Shown: positions 8,071 through 17,400 of the stretch, one piece after another
Position numbering within the stretch: the stretch's first letter is position 1
How the letters are laid out: each line of letters opens with the position of its first letter
Made by a program: the position numbers and the translations under genes
Assembly (NCBI RefSeq): GCF_017308075.1
Contig: NZ_JAFKFX010000027.1
Coordinates: 1-64,000, forward strand
Length of the DNA: 64,000 bases
Direction of reading: 5' to 3'
DNA from: Allobosea sp.
Lineage (GTDB): Bacteria > Pseudomonadota > Alphaproteobacteria > Rhizobiales > Beijerinckiaceae
Notes under the pieces: generated by a model
The model's input: only the letters and a program-made list of their open reading frames with translations
Databases searched by the model: none
Told to the model about the DNA's origin: nothing

Positions 8071-9068
8071 TGAGCACCGAGGTCAGGGAACTCAGCTATT
8101 CGCAGGCGATCCAGGAAGCGATGGCCATCGCGCTGGAAGCCGATGAGCGCGTCGTCCTGATGGGCGAGGATATCGGCGTCTATGGCGGCGCCTTCCAGGT
8201 CACCGGCGACCTGATCGAGCGCTTCGGGCCCGAGCGCGTGATGGACACGCCGATCTCGGAGCTCGGCGGCGCCGGCGTCGCGGTCGGCGCAGCCGTCACC
8301 GGCCTGCGGCCGATCTTCGAATTCCAGTTCTCGGATTTCGCCACGCTCGCCATGGAGCAGATCGTCAACCAGGCGGCGAAGATGCGCTACATGCTCGGCG
8401 GCGCCGTTTCGGTGCCGGTCGTGATGCGCTTCCCGGCCGGCTCGGGGACCGGGGCTGCCGCGCAGCACAGCCAGAGCCTCGAAGCCTGGCTCGGCCATGT
8501 GCCGGGGCTCAAGGTCATCCAGCCGGCAACGCCGCACGACGCCAAGGGCATGCTGCTCGCGGCCGTCGCCGACCCCGACCCGGTGATGATCTTCGAACAC
8601 AAGCTGCTCTACAAGATGAAGGGGCCGGTTCCGGAGGGGCACTACACCGTGCCGATCGGCAAGGCCGCGATCCGCCGCAGCGGCACGGACCTGACCATCG
8701 TCGCCACCTCGATCATGGTCCACAAGGCTCTGGAAGCGGCCGAGACCCTGGCCGCCGAGGGCATCGATGTCGAGGTCGTCGATCTGCGCAGCATCCGGCC
8801 GATGGACAATGCGACGATCATCGCCAGCGTCATCAAGACCCACCGGCTGCTCTGCGTCTATGAGGGCGTGAAGACCCTCGGCATCGGCGCCGAGATCAGC
8901 GCGATGATCGCCGAGAGCGAGGCCTTCGACCGGCTCGACGCGCCGATCGTGCGGCTCGGCGGCGCCGAGACGCCGATTCCCTACAACCCCGAGCTCGAGA
9001 AGGCCGCGGTGCCGCAGGTGCCGGGCATCGTCGCCGCGGCGCGCGACCTCGTGCGCGGAGTGCGCTGA
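8070..9068 (+). CDS. Thiamine-diphosphate-dependent dehydrogenase E1 component, beta subunit
   Basis: A 332-residue E1beta subunit (PdhB/AcoB type). It begins [18 protein letters not shown] and has the usual [18 protein letters not shown] and [16 protein letters not shown] stretches. The ATG overlaps the stop of the alpha-subunit gene by one base, and the E2 gene starts 2 bases after its stop, so the three subunits are translationally coupled. The protein contributes the second half of the ThDP pocket and the E2-binding surface. Confidence 0.9.
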   Translation: MSTEVRELSYSQAIQEAMAIALEADERVVLMGEDIGVYGGAFQVTGDLIERFGPERVMDTPISELGGAGVAVGAAVTGLRPIFEFQFSDFATLAMEQIVNQAAKMRYMLGGAVSVPVVMRFPAGSGTGAAAQHSQSLEAWLGHVPGLKVIQPATPHDAKGMLLAAVADPDPVMIFEHKLLYKMKGPVPEGHYTVPIGKAAIRRSGTDLTIVATSIMVHKALEAAETLAAEGIDVEVVDLRSIRPMDNATIIASVIKTHRLLCVYEGVKTLGIGAEISAMIAESEAFDRLDAPIVRLGGAETPIPYNPELEKAAVPQVPGIVAAARDLVRGVR

Positions 9069-9070
9069 TC

Positions 9071-10399
9071 ATGCCGGTCGAGGTCATCCTCCCCAAGGTC
9101 GACATGGACATGGCGACCGGGCGCATCTCGAAATGGTTCTTCGCGGAGGGTGCGAAGGTCGAGAAGGGCGACGTGCTCTTCGAGATCGAGACCGACAAGG
9201 CGGCGATGGAGATCGACGCGCCGGCGAGCGGCGTGCTGCGCGACATCACCGGCAAGGAAGGCGTCGACATCGCGGTCGGCGCCGCCGTCGCCTGGATCTA
9301 TCGGGAGGGCGAGGCCCATGGCACGGCGGGGGCACCGGCCTTGGCCGAGATCGCCCAGCCGGCTCAGGCAGCACCGACGGAGGCGGAGCCTGCGGACGCC
9401 TTGCCGGGCGCGCCGCCGGCGTCGGCGGCGACCGTCCCGGCCTGTTGCGGCGATGTGCGCGCGACCCCGCTCGCGCGCCGTATCGCGCGCGAAGCCGGTC
9501 TCGACCTGGCCTCGATCGCGGGCTCCGGCCCGCATGGCCGCATCCTCGAAAGGGACGTCACGGCAGCGAAGCTCGCCAGTGCACTTGTCCCCCAGACAAG
9601 TGTCCCAACGCCGGCCGCGCCCGCTGCGGCGAAGCCCGCTTCCGCGCCGCTCGCCGCCGGCCCCTCGGATGAGCAGGTCAAGAAACTGTTCGCGCCGGGC
9701 TCCTACGAGGAGATCCGGCATGACGGGATGCGCAAGACGATTGCGCGCCGCCTGACCGAGGCCAAGCAGACCATCCCGCATTTCTACGTGACGCTGGATT
9801 GCGAGCTCGACGCGCTCCTGGAGCTGCGGGCCGAGCTCAATGCGGCGGCGCCGGAGAAGGACGGCAAGCCGGCCTACAAGCTCTCGGTCAACGACATGGT
9901 GATCAAGGCGCTCGCCCTGGCGCTGCGGGCCGTGCCGGACGCCAATGTCTCCTGGACCGATGGCGCGATGCTGAAGCACAAGCATGCCGATGTCGGCGTC
10001 GCGGTCTCGATCCCCGGCGGGCTGATTACCCCGATCGTGCGCGACGCCTGCCACAAGACGCTGAGCCAGATCTCCAACGAGATGAAGGATTTCGCGGCCC
10101 GCGCCAAGGCGCGCAAGCTGAAGCCCGAAGAATACCAGGGCGGTACCACCGCGGTCTCCAATCTCGGCATGTTCGGGATCAAGGATTTCGCCGCGGTGAT
10201 CAACCCGCCGCATGCGACGATCCTGGCGGTCGGCGCCGGCGAGCAGCGCGCCGTGGTCAAGGGCGGCCAGCTCGCGGTCGCGACGGTGATGTCGGTGACG
10301 CTCTCGACCGACCACCGCGCTGTCGACGGCGCGCTCGGCGCCGAGCTGCTCCAGGCCTTCAAGGGCTATATCGAGAAGCCGATGGCGATGCTGGTGTGA
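9071..10399 (+). CDS. Dihydrolipoamide acyltransferase (E2) of the same dehydrogenase complex
   Basis: A 442-residue E2. The N-terminal lipoyl domain has its lipoylated lysine in ETDKAAME (K43). An Ala/Pro-rich linker follows, then a peripheral-subunit-binding domain at 129-163 (ATPLARRIAREAGLDL, GSGPHGRILERDV). The catalytic acyltransferase domain carries the active site STDHRAVDG (H415, D419). There is one lipoyl domain only. No E3 (lipoamide dehydrogenase) gene accompanies the set, so the complex must borrow E3 encoded elsewhere. It is the last gene of the operon and converges with the SorC regulator gene. Confidence 0.92.
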   Translation: MPVEVILPKVDMDMATGRISKWFFAEGAKVEKGDVLFEIETDKAAMEIDAPASGVLRDITGKEGVDIAVGAAVAWIYREGEAHGTAGAPALAEIAQPAQAAPTEAEPADALPGAPPASAATVPACCGDVRATPLARRIAREAGLDLASIAGSGPHGRILERDVTAAKLASALVPQTSVPTPAAPAAAKPASAPLAAGPSDEQVKKLFAPGSYEEIRHDGMRKTIARRLTEAKQTIPHFYVTLDCELDALLELRAELNAAAPEKDGKPAYKLSVNDMVIKALALALRAVPDANVSWTDGAMLKHKHADVGVAVSIPGGLITPIVRDACHKTLSQISNEMKDFAARAKARKLKPEEYQGGTTAVSNLGMFGIKDFAAVINPPHATILAVGAGEQRAVVKGGQLAVATVMSVTLSTDHRAVDGALGAELLQAFKGYIEKPMAMLV

Positions 10400-10407
10400 A
10401 CTCGGAG

Positions 10408-10429
10408 GGCTCGCGGCTCCTGGCGAGCC
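10408..10429. terminator. Hairpin between convergent E2 and regulator genes
   Basis: GGCTCGC (10408-10414) and GCGAGCC (10423-10429) form a 7-base-pair stem in the 75-base gap between two convergent genes. No T-tract follows, so a factor-independent terminator is uncertain. The position suits a bidirectional 3' end. Confidence 0.35.
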
Positions 10430-10474
10430 GCCGATGCCCGGAGCGATCGGCCCCGGTGAAGCGAGAAGCGCCCG

Positions 10475-11455
10475 CTACAGGGGCTCGAGATCGAGCAGCG
10501 CTCCTGCTGCTGAAGTGTCGGTGATCAGGACCGACGCTTCGGTCGCCGCGATGCCGGCCCGGATCGCCTGCGCCTTGCGCTCCCCTCCGGAGGAGATCAC
10601 GACGGTGCCGACGCCGTGCAGGTCAGCCGGGCTGACGGCCATGACGCGCCGGTTGACCGGGTGATCGACGAGCCGCCCCTCGGCGTCGACGAAATGACAG
10701 AGTACGTCGCCGACGGCCCCGGCCGCCGCCAGGCTCTTCAGCTCGGCCTTGTCGAGGATGCCGCGCCGGAAGATCGAGGCTTCCTCGCCGAGGCTGCCGA
10801 CGCTGATCAGCGCGATATCGCTGCGCTGCGCCCTTTCGCGCAGTTCCTGGAACCCGGCGATCGCCCAGAGCTCTCTGGCAAGCTCGGAGCTCGGCACGAA
10901 AACCGGCGCAGCGATTTGATAGAGCTTGGTCTTGTAGAAATCGGCGAGCCGCCAGGACACTGCGGACGGGTTGTCGGCGGTGGCGTTGGTCAGTCCGCCG
11001 AGCAGCGACACGACCGTCATCTCCTCGATCTCGCGCCAGGCGAGCGCCTGCATGCAGATTTTCAGCGTCGCGCCCCAGCCGACAGCGACCGTGGCACCGG
11101 CGAAGAGCTGCTGCGAGATGTATTGCCCGGTCGCATGACCGACGACGGCGGCGATGCTGGCCTCGCTCTGGGCGCTGGCCGGGACCACCACAACCTGGGT
11201 CAGTTTGAGATGGCGTTCGAGCTGACGCTGCAGCGCGAAGATCGATTCGGCCTGCGAATTGATCGAGATATTGACCGTGCCGTCCTCGCGCGCCGCGGCG
11301 AGCAGGCGCAGGGCCTTGATCCGGCTCGTGCCGATCTGCTCGGCGACCTGCTCCTGCGTGTGCCCTTCGACGAAATAGAGCCAGGCGGCCTTGAGCTTGA
11401 GCTCGTTCTGGTCGGCCTGGAACTTGGTGAGCTTGGGACGCGCGTTCCTGGCCAT
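10475..11455 (-). CDS. SorC/DeoR-type sugar-binding transcriptional regulator
   Basis: A 326-residue regulator. The N-terminal HTH lies around residues 20-60 (LKAAWLYFVEGHTQEQVAEQ, then IGTSRIKALRLLAAA). The large C-terminal domain resembles the phospho-sugar-binding domain of SorC, DeoR, CggR and EryD proteins (VGHATGQYISQQL, TVAVGWGATLK, VSLLGGLTN, LLDLEPL). The start MARNARPK at 11455 is preferred because GGAG precedes it; an ATG at 11470 is possible. It lies between the catabolic genes and the PfkB gene and most likely responds to a phosphorylated intermediate of this pathway. Operator candidates are listed at 384, 5625 and 11667. Confidence 0.85.
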   Translation of the reverse strand: MARNARPKLTKFQADQNELKLKAAWLYFVEGHTQEQVAEQIGTSRIKALRLLAAAREDGTVNISINSQAESIFALQRQLERHLKLTQVVVVPASAQSEASIAAVVGHATGQYISQQLFAGATVAVGWGATLKICMQALAWREIEEMTVVSLLGGLTNATADNPSAVSWRLADFYKTKLYQIAAPVFVPSSELARELWAIAGFQELRERAQRSDIALISVGSLGEEASIFRRGILDKAELKSLAAAGAVGDVLCHFVDAEGRLVDHPVNRRVMAVSPADLHGVGTVVISSGGERKAQAIRAGIAATEASVLITDTSAAGALLDLEPL

Positions 11456-11858
11456 GGTTTCTCCATTCATGCCGAGCTCGGCTCCTGCCGATTTCGGCGG
11501 TTGTCAGTCGGCCCCGTTCCGCTCCGCGATGCGGCCAAACGGACCTGTCTCATTCTTCCCCCGCAGTGCCGGAGATGGCGCCGCGGTATCAGATCCGACA
11601 CGTCTCCGGCCTCGCGCCGCAGGCCGGAACGACCTGCTGGAGCAGCACAATTCCGCCTCGTATACATTTGAACATATGATCTTCATATGACATAAAAGTC
11701 CGCAACAATCCGCCCGATACGTCGGGGCGGCGGGCAGGAACGGCCATGCGGATTTCGACCTCCAATGACGGCATCGCCGCTGCTCGCCTTGCCGAGGGCG
11801 CCTATGCGGCCCAGCCTCGCAGTGACGCCCCCTCGATCGCGGCAGCGGATGGCGGCCG
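11456..11858. other. 403-base divergent control region (regulator / PfkB kinase)
   Basis: This noncoding region lies between the start of the SorC gene (minus) and the kinase gene (plus). It is GC-rich except for an AT-rich patch at 11651-11700 that holds the operator-like motif. Short open frames here lack ribosome sites and resemble nothing. It should contain promoters for both directions, but no clear -35/-10 pair was identified. Confidence 0.45.
11661..11692. promoter_or_regulatory. Candidate SorC-type operator C
   Basis: TTTGAACATATGAT (11667-11680) shares TTTGAACA with operator A and TGAACATAT with operator B. It is followed by a CATATG inverted repeat (CATATGAT, CTT, CATATG at 11673-11689). 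The site lies about midway between the regulator and kinase start codons and could control both. Confidence 0.5.
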
Positions 11859-12803
11859 ATGAAGTACGATTACGCCTCGATCGGCTTCTACACTTTCGAT
11901 TGTCTCGGCTGGCCATTCGATGCGGTCCCCGATGGCGGCGGCACCTTCTTCCTCGACGAGCTGACGCTTGCCGTGTCGGGTGCTGCCGGCACCGCGGCGA
12001 TCGCGGCCGCGAAGATGGGATTGTCCTGCCTCGCGGTCGGCGGCGTCGGCGATGATCTGATGGGGCATTGGGTGCTGGAGCGCTTGGGCGCGTTCGGCGT
12101 CGATATCTCCGGCATGCAGCAGATCGCCGGTGCCAGGACTTCGTCCTCGATCGTCACGACGCGCAGGGACGGCTCGCGCCCCGCTCTGCATATGAAGGGG
12201 GCGACGGGCGACTTCTACGTCGCGGATGCAGCGTTCGGGACGGTCTGCGAGGCGCGCATCGTCCATCTCGGCGGCGTCGGCCTGATGGACAAAATGGATC
12301 CGGCCCAGAATGCCCGGCTGCTGCAGCGCGCCAAGCAGGCCGGCGCGGTGACCACGGTCGATGTCTTCGCCGGCTCGCCCGAGGATCTGCCGGCGGTCGC
12401 ACGCGTCCTGCCCCATACCGACTATTTCATGCCCTCGGTCGAGGAGGCCATGGCGCTGACCGGCCGTCGGGACCTGTCCGACATGGCCAGCCAGTTCTTC
12501 GACTATGGCACGCGATGCTGCATCTTCACGCTGGGGGCAGAAGGCGCTTCCTATCACCATGCCGATGGGACGAGCTTCCGCGTTCCGGCCTTCGACATTG
12601 CGGTCAAATGCACCTGCGGCTGCGGCGATGCGTTCAATGCCGGCATGGCGGTGGCGCTCTGCCGCGAGATGGAGCCGGAGGTCGCGGTGCGCTTCGCCCA
12701 GGCAACCTCGGCCCTCAACGCGACCGGGCTCGGCTCGCAGGCGGGCGTCCGTTCCTTCGACCATACCTGGGAGTTCATGAGCACGACGCCTTCGCGCCGA
12801 TAG
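11859..12803 (+). CDS. PfkB-family carbohydrate kinase
   Basis: A 314-residue ribokinase/PfkB-type kinase. The early G-rich motif (VSGAAGTAAIAAAKMG, VGGVGDDLMG) is at residues 39-70. The C-terminal ATP/anion-hole motif reads CTCGCGDAFNAG (251-262), with catalytic base D257. Most PfkB enzymes have GAGDAF here, so an alanine-to-cysteine change is present. It is divergent from the SorC gene with an operator-like motif between them. It is probably the kinase of the same pathway, phosphorylating the imported or dephosphorylated sugar. The substrate is unknown. Confidence 0.82.
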   Translation: MKYDYASIGFYTFDCLGWPFDAVPDGGGTFFLDELTLAVSGAAGTAAIAAAKMGLSCLAVGGVGDDLMGHWVLERLGAFGVDISGMQQIAGARTSSSIVTTRRDGSRPALHMKGATGDFYVADAAFGTVCEARIVHLGGVGLMDKMDPAQNARLLQRAKQAGAVTTVDVFAGSPEDLPAVARVLPHTDYFMPSVEEAMALTGRRDLSDMASQFFDYGTRCCIFTLGAEGASYHHADGTSFRVPAFDIAVKCTCGCGDAFNAGMAVALCREMEPEVAVRFAQATSALNATGLGSQAGVRSFDHTWEFMSTTPSRR

Positions 12804-12888
12804 CGCGCCTTACGCCCGTTCGCAGCCGGTCGAACGGAGCGACTGCGCGAGCCCGAAGGGCAATTTCGTCGGTTCGCCGCCGCCCCGG

Positions 12889-14415
12889 TCAGGCGATGTC
12901 GAATTCGACCCATAGGCCAGGCTTGCAGCGTGCTGCCCGCAGGGAGCCGCTGCCGGCCAATGCCGCGGGGATCGCGCCACTCGCCAGCCAGGGTTCGTCC
13001 GCACGCACCACGCGACCGCCCGCGCGGCGCTTGAGCGCGTCGATGATCTCGGCGAACGGCATTTCCGTCCAGCCGATATCCTTGGCGTCGGCCTCGTTCA
13101 CCGGGATGAAGGCCGAGAAGTCGGGATCGTTCATCAACTCCAGCCCCTTGGCCTTCAAGGTCGCGTTGTGGCTGCCATGGTGCCCGACCTTCAGATAGAC
13201 GGTGCGCTTCAGCAGGTCCGGCCCAGTGACGGCCCCGTCCTGCCATTCCAGACCCTGCCAGGAAAGCCAGTTGCCGACCTGGGCGTCGCCGACGAACAGC
13301 GCGACCCGGCGATCGCCGAACTCGAATGCCAGCACCAGACTGGTATTGTTCACGCCGCGATCCAGCTGCAATGCCAGATCGGCCGAGACGCCGAGCCAGT
13401 CGCCGTCGATCCGCCGCCAGGACTGGTCGGCGGCGGGCGCCTGCTTCCCCCGGCCCTGCGCCGCCGGCCCGGCATAATGGGCGTGGAGCAGATCGACCAG
13501 CGCAGCGGCTCGGCGATCCGGCAGCTCGGCGGGTTTCGGCGGCTTGGCGCCTCCCGCCAGCGGTAGGATCTCGGCGAGCGGCCAGCCGATTTCAGGATCG
13601 AAGGGCGAGCCATCGTCCTCGGCAACGCCGTCGCCGCCGGCCGAGCAGCCCAGCAGGGCCTGCGCCATGCCGATACCGCCGGCCAGACCGTAGAGCTCGC
13701 TGGCGCGCTCCTCCACCCGGATCAGGGCAGGCTCGCGCGGCGGCCCCAGAACATAGACCTTGATACCGGCGACGCCCGGAAGGGCCAGCGGCCCTTCCCC
13801 CGGCTGCCGATAGCTGACCTTGCCCTTCGCCAGGTCGCGCGCGGCGTTGCGGGCCCTGCGGACATTGTCGCCCGCCGCGCCGAAATAGAAGCCCATGACC
13901 TGGGCGAGGCATTTGCCGAGTGCGTCGAGATGGGCGCTGGGCCGGCTCAGCCCCGCCAATCTTGCGCCCGCGACCTGCAGGGCCGCCATCGCCCGGCCCT
14001 TATATCGGTCGAGCTCGCGCGCCATCGGATCGTTCGGATCCTCCGTCCAGGCGAACCAGACATCCTCGACATGGATGCCCTTGAAAGCCTCGGCCGCGCT
14101 GACGAACCCCGACACATGATCCATGTGCTCATGGGTCACCACCAGGAGATCGATGCGCCTGGTCGTCCGAGCGATATCGGCGACCACCTCGCGCATTGTG
14201 TCGGCGCCGCCCTTGACGAGGAAATGGACGCCGCAATCGATCAGCACGAAATAGCGTCCGCCATCCTCCCGCGGGAAGCTCAGAAGATGGCAATCGCCAA
14301 TGCCCTGGCAATAATGCCTGACGGTAAAGCCGTGCGCCGCCGAAGCGGCAGCGGCCCCGGAAGCCGAGCCATGGCCCGGCTCGCTTGCTGCGGCCTTTCG
14401 CTGCGCCCTAGCCAT
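12889..14415 (-). CDS. Metallo-beta-lactamase-fold hydrolase, ComEC-like, partner of the double protease
   Basis: A 508-residue protein. The metal site THEHMDH is at residues 94-100. A later aspartate is in GDAQVGNW (D377) and the ComEC/Rec2-type block LKVGHHGSHNATL is at 408-420. This places it in the MBL subgroup related to the soluble nuclease domain of ComEC. Hydrophobic membrane segments are absent, so it is not a full ComEC. A ~170-residue insertion (about 190-360) separates the motifs. The start codon overlaps the protease stop by 8 bases (ATGGCTAG), which indicates coupled translation and joint function. Nuclease or phosphodiesterase activity is plausible but unproven. The first 28 residues are Ala/Ser/Gly-rich and probably disordered. 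Confidence 0.8.
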   Translation of the reverse strand: MARAQRKAAASEPGHGSASGAAAASAAHGFTVRHYCQGIGDCHLLSFPREDGGRYFVLIDCGVHFLVKGGADTMREVVADIARTTRRIDLLVVTHEHMDHVSGFVSAAEAFKGIHVEDVWFAWTEDPNDPMARELDRYKGRAMAALQVAGARLAGLSRPSAHLDALGKCLAQVMGFYFGAAGDNVRRARNAARDLAKGKVSYRQPGEGPLALPGVAGIKVYVLGPPREPALIRVEERASELYGLAGGIGMAQALLGCSAGGDGVAEDDGSPFDPEIGWPLAEILPLAGGAKPPKPAELPDRRAAALVDLLHAHYAGPAAQGRGKQAPAADQSWRRIDGDWLGVSADLALQLDRGVNNTSLVLAFEFGDRRVALFVGDAQVGNWLSWQGLEWQDGAVTGPDLLKRTVYLKVGHHGSHNATLKAKGLELMNDPDFSAFIPVNEADAKDIGWTEMPFAEIIDALKRRAGGRVVRADEPWLASGAIPAALAGSGSLRAARCKPGLWVEFDIA

Positions 14416-17400
14416 GGTCGTGCTCCCCGCGTTCGGCGTGCATCATGGCGAAGGGCTCGCGGTCCAAGCCGCCGAAATAGAGCGACCGCAGCGATGCCGG
14501 CCCGCCCCCGGTTTCCATGCGCATCTGCTCTTCGAGGCGGCGCTGACTGTCGGCGTTCTTGACCACGGCATAGCGAATGACCGGCTTGCCGCCATTGGCA
14601 TCGAGGATCAGCGTCGCGCCGCTGCGGAACCAGAAGAAGCCGTTCGCCACGTCCTTACCATCGAAGGGCACGGGGCGACGTTGATGCACGACGGCGACGA
14701 TGGTGCGCTGCAAAGTGCCATCCGGTCCGATCCGCTGCGCCGGGCGAACGCTGAAGACCTCGAACGTGGTCGCGCTCTTGGCCGGGCTCGCGATCCTGCC
14801 ATGCGCGTCGAAGCGCGGAAGCTTCGGCTCGAGCCCGAGATCACGACAGGCCTCCGGATCGGCGGCGAAGGCCTGATCCAGCATACGCCAGAGCGTCCAG
14901 CGATTATCCTCGTTGGCGAGGACGAGCTCGTGATGGCTCGCGCGCCGCTCCAGGTCGAAATCGATCCCGGCGAACGCCTTCGCCACCCAGGGCGGATCGT
15001 TGATCTCGGGCGTGTTCCAGGTCAGGCTCTCCGTGGACACGGTCCGCACGCTGCGCATCGGGATGCCACGCGCGCGGAAGGCCTCCATGAAGGCGACACG
15101 GTATCCGAAGGGATCGTCAGGAACGAGGTCGACATCCGCGGTGATAATCGCGCGCAGATATTCCTCGAAGGTGATGTCGACGGCCGGGCAGTAGTCGAGC
15201 GCGCGAATGCACATGCGCAGGACCTGATCGGCCGCCTTGCAGGTCTCGTCGCCGAGCCGATCGACCAGATCCGGATGCAATGCGCCGGAGGGCAGGATTC
15301 CCGAGCCGCCCGTAGCGAGCCGGATGAGATCGGCGGTGCGGCGCTGCACGATCGCGAGGAAGGCGTCGTAGACCGCCAGAACCAGGATCTCGCCGCGGTC
15401 GTGCGGCTCCGTCGTCGTGGCGTAGCGCCGTGACCTGGTCTCCTCGCCGAGATAGTTCCGCAAGGCGCCGCCGATGCCGCGCCCCTCGCCGAACTGGGCG
15501 GCGAGACCGGCCAGCATGGTCGCCGCATTCAGACGACCGCGCGCCCTTCCGATCTCGAAACGCACGAGCTCGGGAATGGTGAAATGCTGAAAGATCGCGA
15601 CGATGTCGGCAAAGCCCTCATGGAAGGCCGCGACGTCGGGATTGGAATTCTCCTGGAAGCGGCGATGCAGTCCGTCGAGCAAGGCATGCGACATCTCATG
15701 CGAAATGATGTCGCTGGACAGGCAGCTGAAGATCATGCTGCCGGGCGCGGTGGCATCGCCCTGTTTCGACGCGGCCGGGAAATAGCCGAAGAGCAGCGCC
15801 ACCTTGTCCGGGCTGTAATAGGCGTTCGCCGCACGCAGCGCATGGGGATAGATGCGCAGCCGGCGCACCGGCAATTCGCCGACATAGCTGCCATCGGCCT
15901 TGCGCCGGCGCAGAGGCGCCCAGAGCGCCCGGCGCCCGAGCGCCTTCTCGAAGGCGCCGATGGTCTTCATGGCAACCGCATAGACCATCTGCTGGTGGAA
16001 CTTCGGATTGCCCTCGGAAGGGGCCACGCCGTTCTGCGCGAGCAGCCAAGGATGGTTGAGATCGATCGGATCATAGGCCTTGCCGGAAGCCGGATCGATA
16101 TCGACGACCTCGAGATACTCCCCGACCGGGCCGGGCCGGAGCGGACCGGGCGCATCTGCGCCGGCCTCGGGATGATCGTCCCAGGGCAGCGTGAGCACGG
16201 TCTCGTTGACTGGCAGCGTGTCGAGCCGCTTGGCCATGCTGGGGTCGAGCGCGAAGACGCGAAGCCGGCGCGGCGGCGCGCCCGGTTCGACGATCTTGCG
16301 GCGAATGCGGTGGACGCGTGCCGGCGCGGCAGCGGGAGCCGCAGCCGCCTGCCGTCCGAGATGCTGCTCCAGCTCGGCCCGCAGGGCCTTGGAGGGATTG
16401 CCGGCGTCGAGCGCCGCTTCGAGATAGCGGTTCCGTTCGGCCGGACCGATCGCGTCCACGGGGCGTTCCGGCGAGGGCAGCGCCTGCTCGACCGCCGCGA
16501 CACGCTGGGCCATCTGCGTCAGCTCCAGAGCAAACATGGCCCGGCGCCTCTGATCCGCCCCGGCCGCGAGTTCGACGCCGCCCTGACCGAAGAGCAGGCT
16601 GAGCCAGGGCCAGCTCGGATCGGAGGGCGGCAGCTTGGTCAGATCGCCGGCGCGCGCCGGCGCGATCGCGAGCGCCGCTTCGGCATTCAGTACGCCCTGG
16701 CCGATCTTTTCGAAGGTCTCGGCCACATCCATGCGCGCAGTGCTCTTGGCGGCCGCTTCGAACAGCGCCTTGCGCGTGGCCTCGATCCGCATCCAGGCCT
16801 TCGGATAGGCTTTGACGACCGCCCAATGATACGCCAGCCAGAGGGCCGCTGCCGCCGCGACCTGCGGCGTCGCCGCCGAAGTGCCGGCGCCGTTCATGTC
16901 GACGATCCCGCCGCAATGGATCTGGGCCCAGGGGACGTTCGGCGTGTAGGCGCCGATCGCGGTGTCCATCTTCTCGCGCGGCCCGAAATTGCCCTGCATG
17001 GTGAAGGGAGAGAGCCCTGTATAGGCGCGCCCGTCCCCCATCACGCCGCAGGCGGCGATGACGCGCTTGTAGCGTGCGGGATAGACGATGGTTTTCGGGC
17101 TCGGCGCCCCGGAAATATTGTTGCCGCCGGCAGTGACGAGCAGCAGACCCTCGTCATAGGCGAGATTCACCGCATCGGTCAGCGCCTGGGAGGTCACCCC
17201 GCCCATGCTCATCGACAGCACATGCGCGCCGTTGCGGCGGGCATGCTCGATGCCCTGCACGATCGTGCCCGTGGTGAAGCGTACGACCCAGTCGGCAATC
17301 CGGATCGGGATGATCTCCGCGAGCGGGGCGCCACCGAGAAAATCCTCAAAACCCGGGAAACCCGGCGGCTTGTTGATCCGATTGCCGGCCAGGAGCGAAA

